Source: Pseudolysinimonas yzui (lineage in GTDB: Bacteria; Actinomycetota; Actinomycetes; Actinomycetales; Microbacteriaceae). Taken from it: a stretch of DNA of 64,000 nt. The translations under genes were made by a program, and so were the position numbers. The stretch lies in assembly GCF_014653215.1 (NCBI RefSeq), contig NZ_BNAI01000003.1, positions 186,001 to 250,000 on the forward strand. The letters are read 5' to 3'. Under the pieces are notes generated by a model. The model saw only the letters and a list, made by a program, of their open reading frames with translations, was not told the origin of the DNA and did not search any database. Shown here one piece after another: positions 26,826-36,098 of the stretch; the first letter of the stretch is position 1, and the number at the start of each line of letters is the position of its first letter.

Positions 26826-27989
26826 TCAGCTCGACGTAGCGTCCGAGCTGGGCGGCAGGTTGAAGGTCACCCGCAGGAAGCGGTCGTCGCTCCACTCCAG
26901 ATCCTCGACGCTGCCGCGCAGGGCGAGGTAGTACGGGGCGAGCTGCATCACGCGTCGCCCCTCGGGCAACTCGAAGTCGAGGCTCACCCCGACGGCGGTC
27001 GAGCCGTCGGGATGCGCGCGCAGCTCGACCAGGAGCGAGCCGGTATCCGTTCCAGGGGTGTCGAGGATCGCGCGGATGAGCGCACGGAGCGCGGTGCGCT
27101 GCGACGCCGTCATCCGGCGCGCCTGGGAGTCGGGATCGACGACGACGAGCCGATCCTGGGCGACCGAGTCGAGCCAGCTCAGGTTCGACTGGGTGACGAG
27201 GTCGTCGCGCAGCCGCCGGGCCAGGTTTCCGGCGAGGGTGCGGTCGGCCGTCGTGACCTCGCCGGCGCGCGCCACCCCTTCGATGAACGGGGCGGCGCGG
27301 GAGATGAGGCGAGCCAGGCGGTCGCGTTCCAGTTGCTCGTTGCGGGCACCTTGGGGGGCGTCGACCGAGAGCATCGTCTGGCTTCGGCGTTCGATCAGAG
27401 GCAGCGTGCGACCGACCACCGCGATCGAGAACGCGGCCGTCGCGACGATGGCGCTGACCAGAGGCGATGCGATGATGATCGCCGTCGCGATCGGGCCCCA
27501 CCCGGTCACCTGGGCCTGCACGACGAGCTGGGCGATCGGCACGGAGATGAGGGTCGCGGCCGATCCGAGCAGGATGATCGCGCGGGCCGGCAGGTAGGGG
27601 CCGAGCGACCCGACGACGAGCGCGAGCCCGAACGGCGCCCACCACAGCTCGATCGAGAACAGGCTGTCGGCATAGCCGATCGCCGACAGGACGAAGCCGA
27701 CCACGCCGAGGGCGAGCGAGAAGCTCGCCCTGCCCCACCCGAGTCCACGACGCATTGGTCGGGTGAGCAGGTGCACCACGACGCACGCCGCCGAGCAGAG
27801 GGCGACCCCGATGATCTGGATGAGCGGCTCGCGACTGGCTCCCCAGGTGAGAATCGCGAAGGTGCCGCCGTAGAGCAGGTTGAGTGCGGCGAAGACGAGC
27901 GGCACGAGGGAACCGGTGAACCAGCTGAGCGGATCGATCTCCTGGGCCGAGAGGCGCAGCCATCGACGATCGAGCGGGGACGACATCAT
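26826..27989 (-). CDS. Membrane partner of the orphan histidine kinase
   Basis: A 387-residue protein with about six membrane helices (roughly residues 23-190) and a cytoplasmic C-terminal half. That half has a helical stretch resembling a dimerisation region (RTLAGNLARRLRDDLVTQSNLSWLDSVAQD) followed by an alpha/beta segment, but lacks the N- and G-boxes of kinase ATPase domains. The gene overlaps the kinase gene by four bases (ATGA) and repeats its membrane-plus-cytoplasm plan, so it may be a degenerate kinase paralogue or a receiver/adaptor subunit. No family is recognised, and its role is inferred from coupling only. Confidence 0.7.
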   Translation of the reverse strand: MMSSPLDRRWLRLSAQEIDPLSWFTGSLVPLVFAALNLLYGGTFAILTWGASREPLIQIIGVALCSAACVVVHLLTRPMRRGLGWGRASFSLALGVVGFVLSAIGYADSLFSIELWWAPFGLALVVGSLGPYLPARAIILLGSAATLISVPIAQLVVQAQVTGWGPIATAIIIASPLVSAIVATAAFSIAVVGRTLPLIERRSQTMLSVDAPQGARNEQLERDRLARLISRAAPFIEGVARAGEVTTADRTLAGNLARRLRDDLVTQSNLSWLDSVAQDRLVVVDPDSQARRMTASQRTALRALIRAILDTPGTDTGSLLVELRAHPDGSTAVGVSLDFELPEGRRVMQLAPYYLALRGSVEDLEWSDDRFLRVTFNLPPSSDATSS

Positions 27990-29185
27990 GAGGCGTCCCG
28001 CCCGCTGGTCGGCGCGGAGATGATCACCGAGGTTCCCTCTCCCGGCGCCGACCAGACCTGTGCTCGACCGCCGACCGCGGCCATCCGCTCCACCACCGAC
28101 GTACGCAGACCGAGCCGGTCGGGGGCGACCGCCGCCGGATCGAAGCCCACGCCCTGGTCGGTGACCATCATCGTGACGTGGTCGGCGTCGGCGATGACCT
28201 CCACCTCGGCCGTGGTCACGCCGGAGTGACGCAGCACGTTCTCGAGCGCAGCGCGCAGCGCCGCGAGCAGCGCCTCCGCGACGTCGGCCTCGAGAACGTG
28301 GTGGGCGAAGGGTGAACCGGTCAGGTGCAGGCTCAGCCCGCGCCACTGGAACTCGCTCGCCAGCCGGGCGAGGTCGTTGCGCAGACCGGCGTCCTCGGCG
28401 GGCAGGTCGACGGCGGCCGAGGTGCGGATCCAGTCCGCTCCGCGCAGCGTCTCGAGGTCGGTGAGCAGCCGGTCGCGGGTGCGCTCGTCGATCCGATCGG
28501 GGGCGTTCATGACGACCGCCAGGTCGTTGAGCAGGGTGTCGTGCACGACGGCGGTCGTGCGCCGCGCGAGATCCTCGCCGTGCTCGAGCGCCCGGGTCTC
28601 GGATTCGAGGTCGTCGAAGTTCGGCACCCGGCGACGGATGCGCGCTTGGATCGAGGCGAGCGTCAGGTAGGCGACGATCGTCAGGACCAGCACCATGAGG
28701 GGGCCGAACCCGGGCCTGATCGTGAGCCCGCAGATCGCGTAGGCCACCACACCGGCGATGATCGCCACCGCGAAGCCGAGCAGCGACCAGGCGATGCCGA
28801 CGAGGGCTCGAGTGGCGGGGATGCCGACGAGCACGAGCGCGAGCGCCGGCCGGTTGACGAGATACGGCGAATGCTCGACGATCCCCGGGTCGTCCAGCAG
28901 CAGAGTCACCTCGTAGCCCAGCGTCGCGGCGCCGGCCACGACCAGGTAGGCCATCGCGACCCACCGGCGCGGCCGCAGCACGACGGCGACGATCCCCCCG
29001 AGCACCACCCCGAGGAGGATGAGGGCGAGCGGCAGGTCGTCGACCCGGTCGCGCAGCACGAGCGTCTCGACGAGCACGGGCGTGGTGAGCAGGATGGTGG
29101 CCGCCGCGACCGCCCACCCTGCCGCCGACACCGAGCCGGTGATGACGGCGGCGGCCGTCTCCCGAGGCAGGATGCGGACGCGCAC
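27986..29185 (-). CDS. Sensor histidine kinase (NarL/LiaS class), orphan
   Basis: A 399-residue kinase. Five to six membrane helices occupy residues 11-180. The HisKA_3-type phosphoacceptor segment is TTAVVHDTLLNDLAVV with His215, preceding an ATPase domain with N-box Asn316 in ALENVLRHS, G1 box DQGVGFD (343-349), RLGLRTSVVERMAAVGG, and G2 box PGEGTSVII. All catalytic elements are present, so it should autophosphorylate. There is no response regulator next to it or anywhere in the window. It starts at GTG four bases after the DUF6264 gene and overlaps the membrane partner gene. Confidence 0.85.
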   Translation of the reverse strand: MRVRILPRETAAAVITGSVSAAGWAVAAATILLTTPVLVETLVLRDRVDDLPLALILLGVVLGGIVAVVLRPRRWVAMAYLVVAGAATLGYEVTLLLDDPGIVEHSPYLVNRPALALVLVGIPATRALVGIAWSLLGFAVAIIAGVVAYAICGLTIRPGFGPLMVLVLTIVAYLTLASIQARIRRRVPNFDDLESETRALEHGEDLARRTTAVVHDTLLNDLAVVMNAPDRIDERTRDRLLTDLETLRGADWIRTSAAVDLPAEDAGLRNDLARLASEFQWRGLSLHLTGSPFAHHVLEADVAEALLAALRAALENVLRHSGVTTAEVEVIADADHVTMMVTDQGVGFDPAAVAPDRLGLRTSVVERMAAVGGRAQVWSAPGEGTSVIISAPTSGRDAS

Positions 29186-29188
29186 CGG

Positions 29189-29686
29189 TCAGGACCCGGA
29201 GGCGGGCAGGGCGCCCGGCGTCAGCATCACGATCGCGACCAGCACGATGATCCAGGCGAGCACGGAGAGAGCACCCGCGACGAGCGGAACCCAGAACGCC
29301 AGGCGGCCGCGGCGCAGCAGCAGCACCGCGATCGCCGCCGACCCCAGTACCAGCGCGAGGGACAGCACGAACAGCACGATCCCGCCGATGCGCGCCGCCT
29401 CGGTGAAGTCGATCGATTCGGCGGCCGTGCCCTTCGTCGCCGTCTCGAGGAACCCCTCGAAGTCGAGGAGGGCACCGGAGTACTGCAGCAGGTTGAGCAC
29501 CCCGAAGGCGATGAGCGCGATCGTGATCGGACGGTCGAAGCGACGACCCGTCGCGGCGCGAGCCGGGACGGCGGGGGGCGGCGTCTCAGCGATCGCCGGG
29601 GTCGCCACGTCAGGGCCGCGCAGTGCGGCCACCTCCTCGGGCGTCGCGTACTCGCCGTACTGCGGCGCGGGGCGGGGATCCGGCAT
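29189..29686 (-). CDS. DUF6264 family membrane protein
   Basis: A 165-residue protein: a Pro/Ala-rich cytoplasmic N-terminus (MPDPRPAPQYGEYATPEEVAAL) followed by three or four membrane helices. The plan and sequence match DUF6264, a family I know from Microbacteriaceae, with no assigned function. The ATG lies five bases after the ispH stop, and the kinase GTG follows its stop by three bases, so it is the second gene of an ispH-DUF6264-kinase-partner operon. Confidence 0.75.
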   Translation of the reverse strand: MPDPRPAPQYGEYATPEEVAALRGPDVATPAIAETPPPAVPARAATGRRFDRPITIALIAFGVLNLLQYSGALLDFEGFLETATKGTAAESIDFTEAARIGGIVLFVLSLALVLGSAAIAVLLLRRGRLAFWVPLVAGALSVLAWIIVLVAIVMLTPGALPASGS

Positions 29687-29691
29687 CCGGA

Positions 29692-30777
29692 TCAGTCCTG
29701 CCAGTCGAGCCGACGCGACCGACCGCCGAGCGCCCGCTCGTCCGTGTTGCCGGCGGCGTCGCGGCGCAGCTCCTTCGGCAGCGAGAACATGAGGTCTTCC
29801 TCGGCCGTCTTGACCTCTTCGACGTCGCGGTAGCCGGCATCCGCCAGATCGTCGAGCACCTCGCGCACGAGCACCTCGGGCACCGACGCGCCGCTGGTGA
29901 CCCCGACCGTCGCGACCCCGTCGAGCCAGGACTGCTGGATCTCGCTCGCGTAGTCGACCCGGTACGCGGCACGGGCGCCGTGCTCGAGCGCGACCTCGAC
30001 GAGCCGCACGCTGTTGCTGGAGTTCGCCGACCCGACGACGATCACCAGGTCGGCCGCCGGGGCGACCTTCTTGATCGCGACCTGACGGTTCTGGGTGGCG
30101 TAACAGATGTCGTCGCTCGGCGGGTCTTGAAGGTTGGGGAATCGCTCCCGCAGCCGGCGCACCGTCTCCATCGTCTCGTCGACGCTCAGCGTCGTCTGCG
30201 AGATCCACACCAGGTTGTCGGGGTCGCGCACCTCGAGGCCGGCCACGTCGTCGGGGCTCGTGACGAGGGTGGTGCGTTCGGGCGCGTGACCCATCGTGCC
30301 CTCGACCTCTTCGTGGCCGGTGTGACCGATCAGCAGGATGTCGAGGCCCTGCTTCGAGAAGCGGGTCGCCTCGCGGTGCACCTTGGTCACGAGCGGGCAG
30401 GTCGCATCGATCGCCTGCAGGCCGCGGTCGGCGGCACCTTGAACGACGGCGGGCGAGACGCCGTGCGCCGAGAAGACGACATGCGCTCCGTGCGGCACCT
30501 CGGCGACGTCATCCACGAAGATCGCGCCGCGCTGCTCGAGGGTGCTGACGACGTGCACGTTGTGCACGATCTGCTTGCGCACGTAGACCGGGGCGCCGAA
30601 GTTCTCGAGCGCCTTCTCGACGGCGATCACCGCCCGGTCGACGCCGGCGCAGTACCCGCGCGGTGCGGCGAGCAGCACCCGCTTGGTTCCGGCGACCGGC
30701 GCGTCGACGAGGCGCCCGCGGACCGCGGGGGTGCGAGGCGGCGTCAGAACGACCGCGCCGTTCGTGATGCCGGCCAT
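29692..30777 (-). CDS. ispH: 4-hydroxy-3-methylbut-2-enyl diphosphate reductase
   Basis: A 361-residue IspH (LytB), the last enzyme of the MEP isoprenoid pathway. The three [4Fe-4S] cysteines are in [11 protein letters not shown] (Cys near 43), DATCPLV (near 127) and [11 protein letters not shown] (near 224). The glutamate and His motifs ([21 protein letters not shown]) are intact. It is divergent from the xseA operon, as commonly found in actinobacteria. A TAGAAT -10 six bases before ATG suggests leaderless transcription. Three membrane/sensor genes follow in the same operon. Confidence 0.97.
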   Translation of the reverse strand: MAGITNGAVVLTPPRTPAVRGRLVDAPVAGTKRVLLAAPRGYCAGVDRAVIAVEKALENFGAPVYVRKQIVHNVHVVSTLEQRGAIFVDDVAEVPHGAHVVFSAHGVSPAVVQGAADRGLQAIDATCPLVTKVHREATRFSKQGLDILLIGHTGHEEVEGTMGHAPERTTLVTSPDDVAGLEVRDPDNLVWISQTTLSVDETMETVRRLRERFPNLQDPPSDDICYATQNRQVAIKKVAPAADLVIVVGSANSSNSVRLVEVALEHGARAAYRVDYASEIQQSWLDGVATVGVTSGASVPEVLVREVLDDLADAGYRDVEEVKTAEEDLMFSLPKELRRDAAGNTDERALGGRSRRLDWQD

Positions 30778-30783
30778 GCCCCG

Positions 30784-30789
30784 ATTCTA
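30784..30789 (-). promoter_or_regulatory. -10 element, leaderless promoter of the ispH operon
   Basis: TAGAAT on the minus strand with a six-base gap to ATG 30777. Confidence 0.55.
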
Positions 30790-30866
30790 CGGAGCCCACC
30801 GGGGAGCGGCTGGGAGGCCGGGGACTGGAGTACCCTCGCGAGCGAACACGGAAGGACGGAACGGGC

Positions 30867-31427
30867 ATGATGCGACGGATGTCGTCAACGCTTCTCGCCG
30901 TCGGGCTCCTGCTCGCCGGGTGTGCGGCCCCGGGCACGACGCCCGCACCGAGCGGGAGCGCATCCGGCGAGGTCGGCGAGGCGGGCCCCTCGAATCCTGC
31001 GACCCCGATCCCCGCCGATAGCGGCTGGCTCGTCACGGCGACAACCTCGATGTTCACGGCGAGCGCCCGGCTGTGTCCCGGTGACGGATTCATCGAGACT
31101 CCCGACGACCCCGACTGGGCGGTGCGCACGGAGATCAACGGTGGCCCACCCGACACCTGGGACGGCGTGACGTGGGAGATCGATCAGGGTGTCACGATCA
31201 ACGTGGCCACGTCGCAGTACTACTTCCTCTACACCTCGGGGCGCGACAGCTACCAGGTGCCCAACGGACACCTCGAGGTGACCTACGACGACGAGGGACG
31301 ACCCCGATCGGGAACCGGGACGGGCACGATGGAGGTGATCCTCGCGGATGGCAGCGGCGATGACCGGGTGGACACCACGACCTTCACGGTCGAGCCCGTC
31401 GCCGCCCCGCTGTGGTGTGACGCGTGA
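30867..31427 (+). CDS. Predicted lipoprotein (186 aa)
   Basis: A secreted lipoprotein: a short basic N-terminus, hydrophobic core, and lipobox LLAGC with the lipidated cysteine at residue 19. A Ser/Pro/Gly-rich linker follows, then a domain of about 135 residues containing two more cysteines (RLCPGDG and LWCDA) that could form a disulfide. No family is recognised. The stop overlaps the GTG of xseA (GTGA), so it leads the xseAB operon. A TACCCT element near 30831 fits a -10 with a short leader. Confidence 0.75.
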   Translation: MMRRMSSTLLAVGLLLAGCAAPGTTPAPSGSASGEVGEAGPSNPATPIPADSGWLVTATTSMFTASARLCPGDGFIETPDDPDWAVRTEINGGPPDTWDGVTWEIDQGVTINVATSQYYFLYTSGRDSYQVPNGHLEVTYDDEGRPRSGTGTGTMEVILADGSGDDRVDTTTFTVEPVAAPLWCDA

Positions 31428-32647
31428 CATCGACCGAGCCGCCGGAGCGCTCCTCCCCGGAGGCGCCGTGGCCCGTCGCGATGATGTCGGGGAAGCTCAA
31501 GGAGTACATCGACCGGCTCGGCACGGTGTGGGTCGAGGGCGAGGTCACCCAGTGGGGGCTCTCGGGCGGCAACGCCTACGGCAAGCTCAAAGACCTCGAA
31601 CAAGACGTCACCCTCTCGTTCCGGGTCTGGTCGACGACGCTGCAGAAACTCAAGGAGGAGTTCAGGCAGGGCGACCGGGTCGTCGCGCTGGTGAAGTCGG
31701 AGTGGTGGCCCAAGGGCGGCACGCTCACGATGCAGGTCTTCGACCTCCGTCACGTCGGCATCGGCGATCTGCTCGCGAAGCTCGAGGCGCTGCGCCGCAA
31801 GCTCAGCGATGAGGGGCTGTTCGCGGTCGAGCGCAAGCAACGGCTGCCGTTCCTGCCGACCTGTATCGGCCTGGTCACGGGCAAGGATTCGGATGCCGAG
31901 AAGGACGTGCTGCGAAACGCCCAGCTGCGGTGGCCGGCCGTGCAATTCCGCATCCGGCACGCCTCGGTGCAGGGCGACCGGGCCTGGGCGGAGGTCGCGG
32001 GAGCCATCAAGGCGCTCGACGCCGACCCCGAGGTCGACGTCATCATCGTCGCCCGCGGCGGAGGCGACTTTCAGAACCTGCTGCCGTTCAGCGATGAACG
32101 CCTGATCCGCGTCGTCGCCGAGTGCCGCACCCCGGTCGTCAGCGCGATCGGGCACGAAGCCGACAGGCCGCTGCTCGACGACGTCGCCGACCTGCGTGCC
32201 TCGACCCCCACCGACGCCGCGAAACGCGTGGTGCCCGACATCGCCGACGAGCTCGCCCGGGTTCGTCAGGCGCGGGGCCGGATGCTCGCCCGGGTGACCG
32301 GAATGGTGACGACCGAGATCGACCGCATCGGCCACATCCGCTCCCGTCCCGTGCTCGCCAGCCCCGACCGCATCGTGACCGACCGGGCCGAAGAACTCAC
32401 CCGCTGGGTCGCGCGCGGGGCCGAGCTGCTCGACTACGCATTCGAGCGCGCCGGGCAGCGCGTCGTCGAACTGCGCGCGCAGTTGCGGGCGCTCTCGCCA
32501 CAAGCCACGCTCGAGCGCGGGTACGCGATCGCGCGGCTCGAATCCGGTGCGGTGCTGCGCCGCGCCGACGACGCCGCGAGCGGCGACCGGCTGCGGCTGA
32601 CCCTCGCCGAGGGAGAGGTCGCCGCGACCGTCGAGAGCCCTGGGTAA
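31424..32647 (+). CDS. xseA: Exodeoxyribonuclease VII large subunit
   Basis: A 407-residue XseA, catalytic subunit of exonuclease VII, which degrades single-stranded DNA from both ends. It has an N-terminal OB-fold ([23 protein letters not shown]), the catalytic-domain blocks [73 protein letters not shown], and a C-terminal ending in [18 protein letters not shown] overlaps the lipoprotein stop. xseB follows. Confidence 0.96.
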   Translation: MTSTEPPERSSPEAPWPVAMMSGKLKEYIDRLGTVWVEGEVTQWGLSGGNAYGKLKDLEQDVTLSFRVWSTTLQKLKEEFRQGDRVVALVKSEWWPKGGTLTMQVFDLRHVGIGDLLAKLEALRRKLSDEGLFAVERKQRLPFLPTCIGLVTGKDSDAEKDVLRNAQLRWPAVQFRIRHASVQGDRAWAEVAGAIKALDADPEVDVIIVARGGGDFQNLLPFSDERLIRVVAECRTPVVSAIGHEADRPLLDDVADLRASTPTDAAKRVVPDIADELARVRQARGRMLARVTGMVTTEIDRIGHIRSRPVLASPDRIVTDRAEELTRWVARGAELLDYAFERAGQRVVELRAQLRALSPQATLERGYAIARLESGAVLRRADDAASGDRLRLTLAEGEVAATVESPG

Positions 32648-32657
32648 GGTGGAGGCC

Positions 32658-32885
32658 GTGTCCGAGATCGCCGAACTGAGCTACGAGCAGGCCCGCGACG
32701 AGCTCGTGAAAGTCGTCGGACAGCTCGAACAGGGTGGGGTCTCGCTCGAGGAGTCGCTCGCCCTGTGGGAGCGCGGCGAAGCGCTCGCCAAGCGTTGCGA
32801 GGAGTGGCTGATCGGCGCGAAGGCACGCCTGGATGCCGCCCGCAGTTCTGCCGCCCAGCCGGCCGCGACCGACGGGGCCTCGTGA
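32658..32885 (+). CDS. xseB: Exodeoxyribonuclease VII small subunit
   Basis: A 75-residue XseB, a helical hairpin that binds the large subunit. The family motif [37 protein letters not shown] is complete, with a polar C-terminal tail. GTG 32658 is preferred, with AAGG seven to eight bases upstream; GTG 32649 would add three residues. The last bases overlap the DUF4245 start (GTGA). Confidence 0.94.
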   Translation: MSEIAELSYEQARDELVKVVGQLEQGGVSLEESLALWERGEALAKRCEEWLIGAKARLDAARSSAAQPAATDGAS

Positions 32886-33469
32886 CGCTGCCCGACCAGG
32901 AGGCGGCACCGACCGCCGCCGAACGCCGCGCCGCCCGTCGGGCGAATCAGACGGCCTTCAACCTCGTGCTCGCCCTCATCGCCTCGCTCGGTGTCGTGCT
33001 GTTCCTCGTCGTCGTCGTCGTGCGCCCCGAGATGGAGCCGCGCACCGTCGACTTCCGCCAGATCGGGGCCGACGCCCAGAGCAGTGTCGACGAGCCGCTC
33101 GCGGTGCCCGACCTCCCCGACGCCTGGACGGCGAACCGCGCCGAACTGGTCGGGGACCCCGCCGACGGCGTGACGCGCTGGGAGATCGGCTTCCTGACTC
33201 CGAACGGCGAATACATCGGCCTCGTGCAGGGCGTCGACGCGAACGACTCGTGGCTCGCCGACCAGGTGCACTCCGCCCGATCCGACGGCACCGAACGCAT
33301 CGGCGGCCTCACCTGGAGCAGCTACGACCGGCGGGATGTCGACGACCCCGGCAATGTCGAATACGCCCTGGTGACGACCTCCGGGGCCTCCACGATCGTG
33401 CTCGGCGGCACCGCGACCGACGAGGAGTTCGCGGTGCTCGCCGCCGCCGTCGCAAAGGAGCTGTCATGA
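32882..33469 (+). CDS. DUF4245 domain-containing membrane-anchored protein
   Basis: A 195-residue protein with a charged N-terminus, one membrane helix ([22 protein letters not shown], about 24-45) and an extracytoplasmic domain with the DUF4245 pattern (TWTANRAEL-type strand, [40 protein letters not shown]). DUF4245 proteins are restricted to actinobacteria and often lie near glpX or fumC (Rv1100 in M. tuberculosis); function unknown. It overlaps both xseB and the carbonic anhydrase gene. Confidence 0.85.
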   Translation: MTLPDQEAAPTAAERRAARRANQTAFNLVLALIASLGVVLFLVVVVVRPEMEPRTVDFRQIGADAQSSVDEPLAVPDLPDAWTANRAELVGDPADGVTRWEIGFLTPNGEYIGLVQGVDANDSWLADQVHSARSDGTERIGGLTWSSYDRRDVDDPGNVEYALVTTSGASTIVLGGTATDEEFAVLAAAVAKELS

Positions 33470-34092
33470 GCGGACGCCGCACCCCGGCCCAGGTCTGGCG
33501 CGAGATGGCGCGCGGCAACGAGCGCTTCGTCGCCGGTGAGCCGCAGCACCCCCGTCAAGACGTCGAACGCCGCACCGAGCTCGCCGGCTTCCAGGCCCCG
33601 CACGCGGCGCTGTTCGGCTGCAGCGACTCCCGGCTCGCGGCCGAGATCATCTTCGACAAGGGTCTCGGCGACCTGTTCGTCGTGCGCAACGCCGGGCAGG
33701 TGATCTCCGACTCCGTCGTCGGGTCACTCGAGTACGCGGTCGCGGTGCTCGACGTGCCGCTCATCGTCGTGCTCGGCCACGACGAGTGCGGGGCGGTGCG
33801 CGCCGCGATCGACGCCGAGAAGCCCGACGCCGCTCCCCTGCCGCCGCACATCGCATCGCTCATCGCCCCGATCCGGCCGGCCGTCAAACGCGTGCCGAGC
33901 GACGGCGGCGACCCCGACATCCTCGAGGTCGGTCGCGAGCATCTGCGTGACACCGTCGCGGAGCTGCTGGAGAGCTCGGAGCTGATCAGCGCGGCCATCG
34001 CCGCGGGTACGCTGGCTGTCGTCGGCGCGAACTACCGGCTCCTCGAGGGTCGCGTGGTTCCGGATGTCGTCCTCGGCGCGATCGACTCCTGA
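33466..34092 (+). CDS. Beta-carbonic anhydrase
   Basis: A 208-residue beta-class carbonic anhydrase, interconverting CO2 and bicarbonate. Zinc ligands are Cys in [10 protein letters not shown] (with the Asp-Arg dyad) and His and Cys in [33 protein letters not shown] is the usual conserved block. The ATG overlaps the DUF4245 stop (ATGA). Its place in an operon with xseAB and fumC is not part of the mycobacterial arrangement I know. It may supply bicarbonate for carboxylation. Confidence 0.94.
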   Translation: MSGRRTPAQVWREMARGNERFVAGEPQHPRQDVERRTELAGFQAPHAALFGCSDSRLAAEIIFDKGLGDLFVVRNAGQVISDSVVGSLEYAVAVLDVPLIVVLGHDECGAVRAAIDAEKPDAAPLPPHIASLIAPIRPAVKRVPSDGGDPDILEVGREHLRDTVAELLESSELISAAIAAGTLAVVGANYRLLEGRVVPDVVLGAIDS

Positions 34093-34153
34093 GTCGGCCC
34101 GCCACCCCACGCCACCGCTCCCTCGCCCGCATCAACCGAAAGGCCACGTCGCC

Positions 34154-35551
34154 GTGAGCACCGAGCCCGCGTTTCGCATCGAGCACGACACGATGGGGGA
34201 GGTGCGGGTGCCCGCATCCGCCCTCTATTCCGCACAGACCCAACGCGCGGTCGAGAACTTCCCGATCTCCGGGTCGGGACTCGAAGCCGGCCAGATCGTC
34301 GCCCTCGCCCGCATCAAGCGCGCCGCCGCTCTCGTCAACAAGGAGCTCGGCATCCTCGACGGTGCCATCGCCGACGCGATCGTCGCGGCCGCCGACGACA
34401 TCATCGGCGGAGCCCACCACGACCAGTTCCCGGTCGACACCTACCAGACCGGTTCCGGCACGTCGTCGAACATGAACATGAACGAGGTGCTCGCGACCCT
34501 CGCGACGCAGAAGCTCGGCTCCCCGGTGCACCCCAACGACCACGTCAACATGTCGCAGTCGAGCAACGACGTCTTCCCGACCTCGGTGCACGTCGCCGTC
34601 ACCGGCGCCCTCGTGAACGACCTCGTGCCCGCGCTCGACCACCTCGCCAAGGCCCTCGAGGTGAAGGCCCACCTGTGGAGGGGTGTCGTCAAGTCGGGCC
34701 GCACCCACCTCATGGATGCCACCCCCGTCACCCTCGGCCAGGAGTTCGGCGGCTACGCGCGCCAGGTGCGACTCGGCATCGAGCGCGTCCAGGCCGCCCT
34801 CCCCCGCGTCGCCGAGGTGCCGCTCGGCGGCACCGCGACCGGCACCGGAATCAACACGCCCGCCGGCTTCTCGGCCCGCGTGATCGAGGTCGTCGCCGAG
34901 ACCTCGGGTCTGCCGATCACCGAGGCGCTCGACCACTTCGAGGCGCAGGGCGCGCGCGACGGACTCGTGGAGGCGTCCGGTGCCCTGCGCGTCATCGCGG
35001 TGTCGCTCACCAAGATCTGCAACGACCTGCGCTGGATGGGGTCGGGGCCGAACACCGGGCTCGCCGAACTCTCGATCCCCGACCTGCAGCCCGGGTCGTC
35101 GATCATGCCCGGCAAGGTCAACCCCGTGATCCCCGAAGCCGTCATCATGGTCGGCGCCCGCGTCGTCGGCAACGACGCGACGATCGCCTGGGCCGGCGCG
35201 ACCGGCAACTTCGAGCTCAACGTCGCCATCCCGGTGATGGGCACGGCGCTGCTGGAGTCGATCCGACTGCTCGCGAACTCGTCGGTGCTGCTCGCCGACA
35301 AGACCGTCGAGGGCCTCGAGGCGAACGAGGAGCGGGCCCGCGCGATGGCGGAGTCGTCGCCGTCGATCGTCACCCCGCTCAACAAGTTCATCGGCTACGA
35401 GAACGCCGCGAAGATCGCGAAGCATTCGGTGAAGAACGGCCTGACGGTGCGCGAGGCGACGATCGACCTCGGCTTCGTCGAGCGCGGCGAGATCTCCGAG
35501 GCCGATCTCGACAAGGCGCTGGATGTCTTGTCGATGACCCGCCCCGGCTAA
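34154..35551 (+). CDS. fumC: Class II fumarate hydratase
   Basis: A 465-residue FumC, hydrating fumarate to malate in the TCA cycle without an iron-sulfur cluster. The superfamily signature [11 protein letters not shown] is near residue 315. [34 protein letters not shown] and [21 protein letters not shown] form the rest of the active site. Length is standard. GTG 34154 is preceded by AAAGG ten bases upstream. It is 61 bases after the carbonic anhydrase gene and probably the same transcript. Confidence 0.96.
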   Translation: MSTEPAFRIEHDTMGEVRVPASALYSAQTQRAVENFPISGSGLEAGQIVALARIKRAAALVNKELGILDGAIADAIVAAADDIIGGAHHDQFPVDTYQTGSGTSSNMNMNEVLATLATQKLGSPVHPNDHVNMSQSSNDVFPTSVHVAVTGALVNDLVPALDHLAKALEVKAHLWRGVVKSGRTHLMDATPVTLGQEFGGYARQVRLGIERVQAALPRVAEVPLGGTATGTGINTPAGFSARVIEVVAETSGLPITEALDHFEAQGARDGLVEASGALRVIAVSLTKICNDLRWMGSGPNTGLAELSIPDLQPGSSIMPGKVNPVIPEAVIMVGARVVGNDATIAWAGATGNFELNVAIPVMGTALLESIRLLANSSVLLADKTVEGLEANEERARAMAESSPSIVTPLNKFIGYENAAKIAKHSVKNGLTVREATIDLGFVERGEISEADLDKALDVLSMTRPG

Positions 35552-35588
35552 GCCCGCCGTTCCCGCCGCGCGGTGGGACACTCGCCGC

Positions 35589-35993
35589 ATGACGATCGAC
35601 CGCTCACGTCGCGCCCGTGCGGCGCGCAAGCGTCGACGTCGCTTTCTCGCGGCCGACAATGACCTGACGCCCGCCCAGTGGACGGCGATCCGAGTCGCGT
35701 GGGGCGGGTGTGCCTACTGCGGCGCGTCGGATGCGTCTCTGCAGAAGGATTGCGTGCTCCCCCTGAGCCGGGGTGGCCGATACACGCTCGACAACGTCGT
35801 GCCCGCCTGTCGGTCATGCAACGCCAGCAAGAGCAACGACGAAGTGACCGGCTGGCTGCGCAGGAAGCGTCTCGACGAACCGCGGTTCCTGCTGCGGTGG
35901 GCTCAGATCGTCGTCGACCTTCGTACCCGACTCTCGGAATCCGAGGACTTCATCGACGTCTCATCCACGACCACCACGGATTCCGAGAGTTAG
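35589..35993 (+). CDS. HNH endonuclease domain protein
   Basis: A 134-residue protein with a very basic N-terminus (RSRRARAARKRRRRF) and an HNH/zinc module: CAYCGASD (first Cys pair, about 41-44), KDCVLPLSRGGRYTLDNVVPACRSCNASKSNDEV (His position replaced in DCVLPLS, Asn in LDNVV, second Cys pair in CRSC). The first histidine of canonical HxLPLSRGG is Cys here, so activity is uncertain. The last about 20 codons (TRLSESEDFIDVSSTTTTDSES) lie within a palindromic repeat, so the C-terminus seems to be supplied by the repeat. It may be a stand-alone HNH nuclease. Confidence 0.75.
   Translation: MTIDRSRRARAARKRRRRFLAADNDLTPAQWTAIRVAWGGCAYCGASDASLQKDCVLPLSRGGRYTLDNVVPACRSCNASKSNDEVTGWLRRKRLDEPRFLLRWAQIVVDLRTRLSESEDFIDVSSTTTTDSES
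35930..35990. repeat. Palindromic dispersed repeat, copy 2
   Basis: ACTCTCGGAATCCG (35930-35943) is perfectly inverted at 35977-35990 around a 33-base loop holding TCATCGACGTCTC, the same 13 bases as in the copy at 12127-12190. The right arm runs directly into the TAG stop of the HNH gene. In RNA it would form a 14-bp stem, so it could also end transcription toward the convergent phoH-type gene. Confidence 0.7.
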
Positions 35994-36098
35994 AGCACAG
36001 CCGCGGAACCGAGGCCCCCGACCGCGCTGGACGGACCGGGCCCACGCCGCGCTTCCCCGGCGACGTGGTGCCCGGCCCTAGACGCATACGCGACAGCG

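Noticed and set aside
26826-29117. A single 763-codon gene spanning the kinase and its partner
   Set aside because: The upstream part reads the kinase gene out of frame. The ATGA overlap at 27986-27989 and the motif-complete kinase show two genes.
35705-35830. HNH gene as part of a restriction or mobile intron system
   Set aside because: No methylase, reverse transcriptase or intron structure is nearby; an isolated HNH domain does not support such a call.
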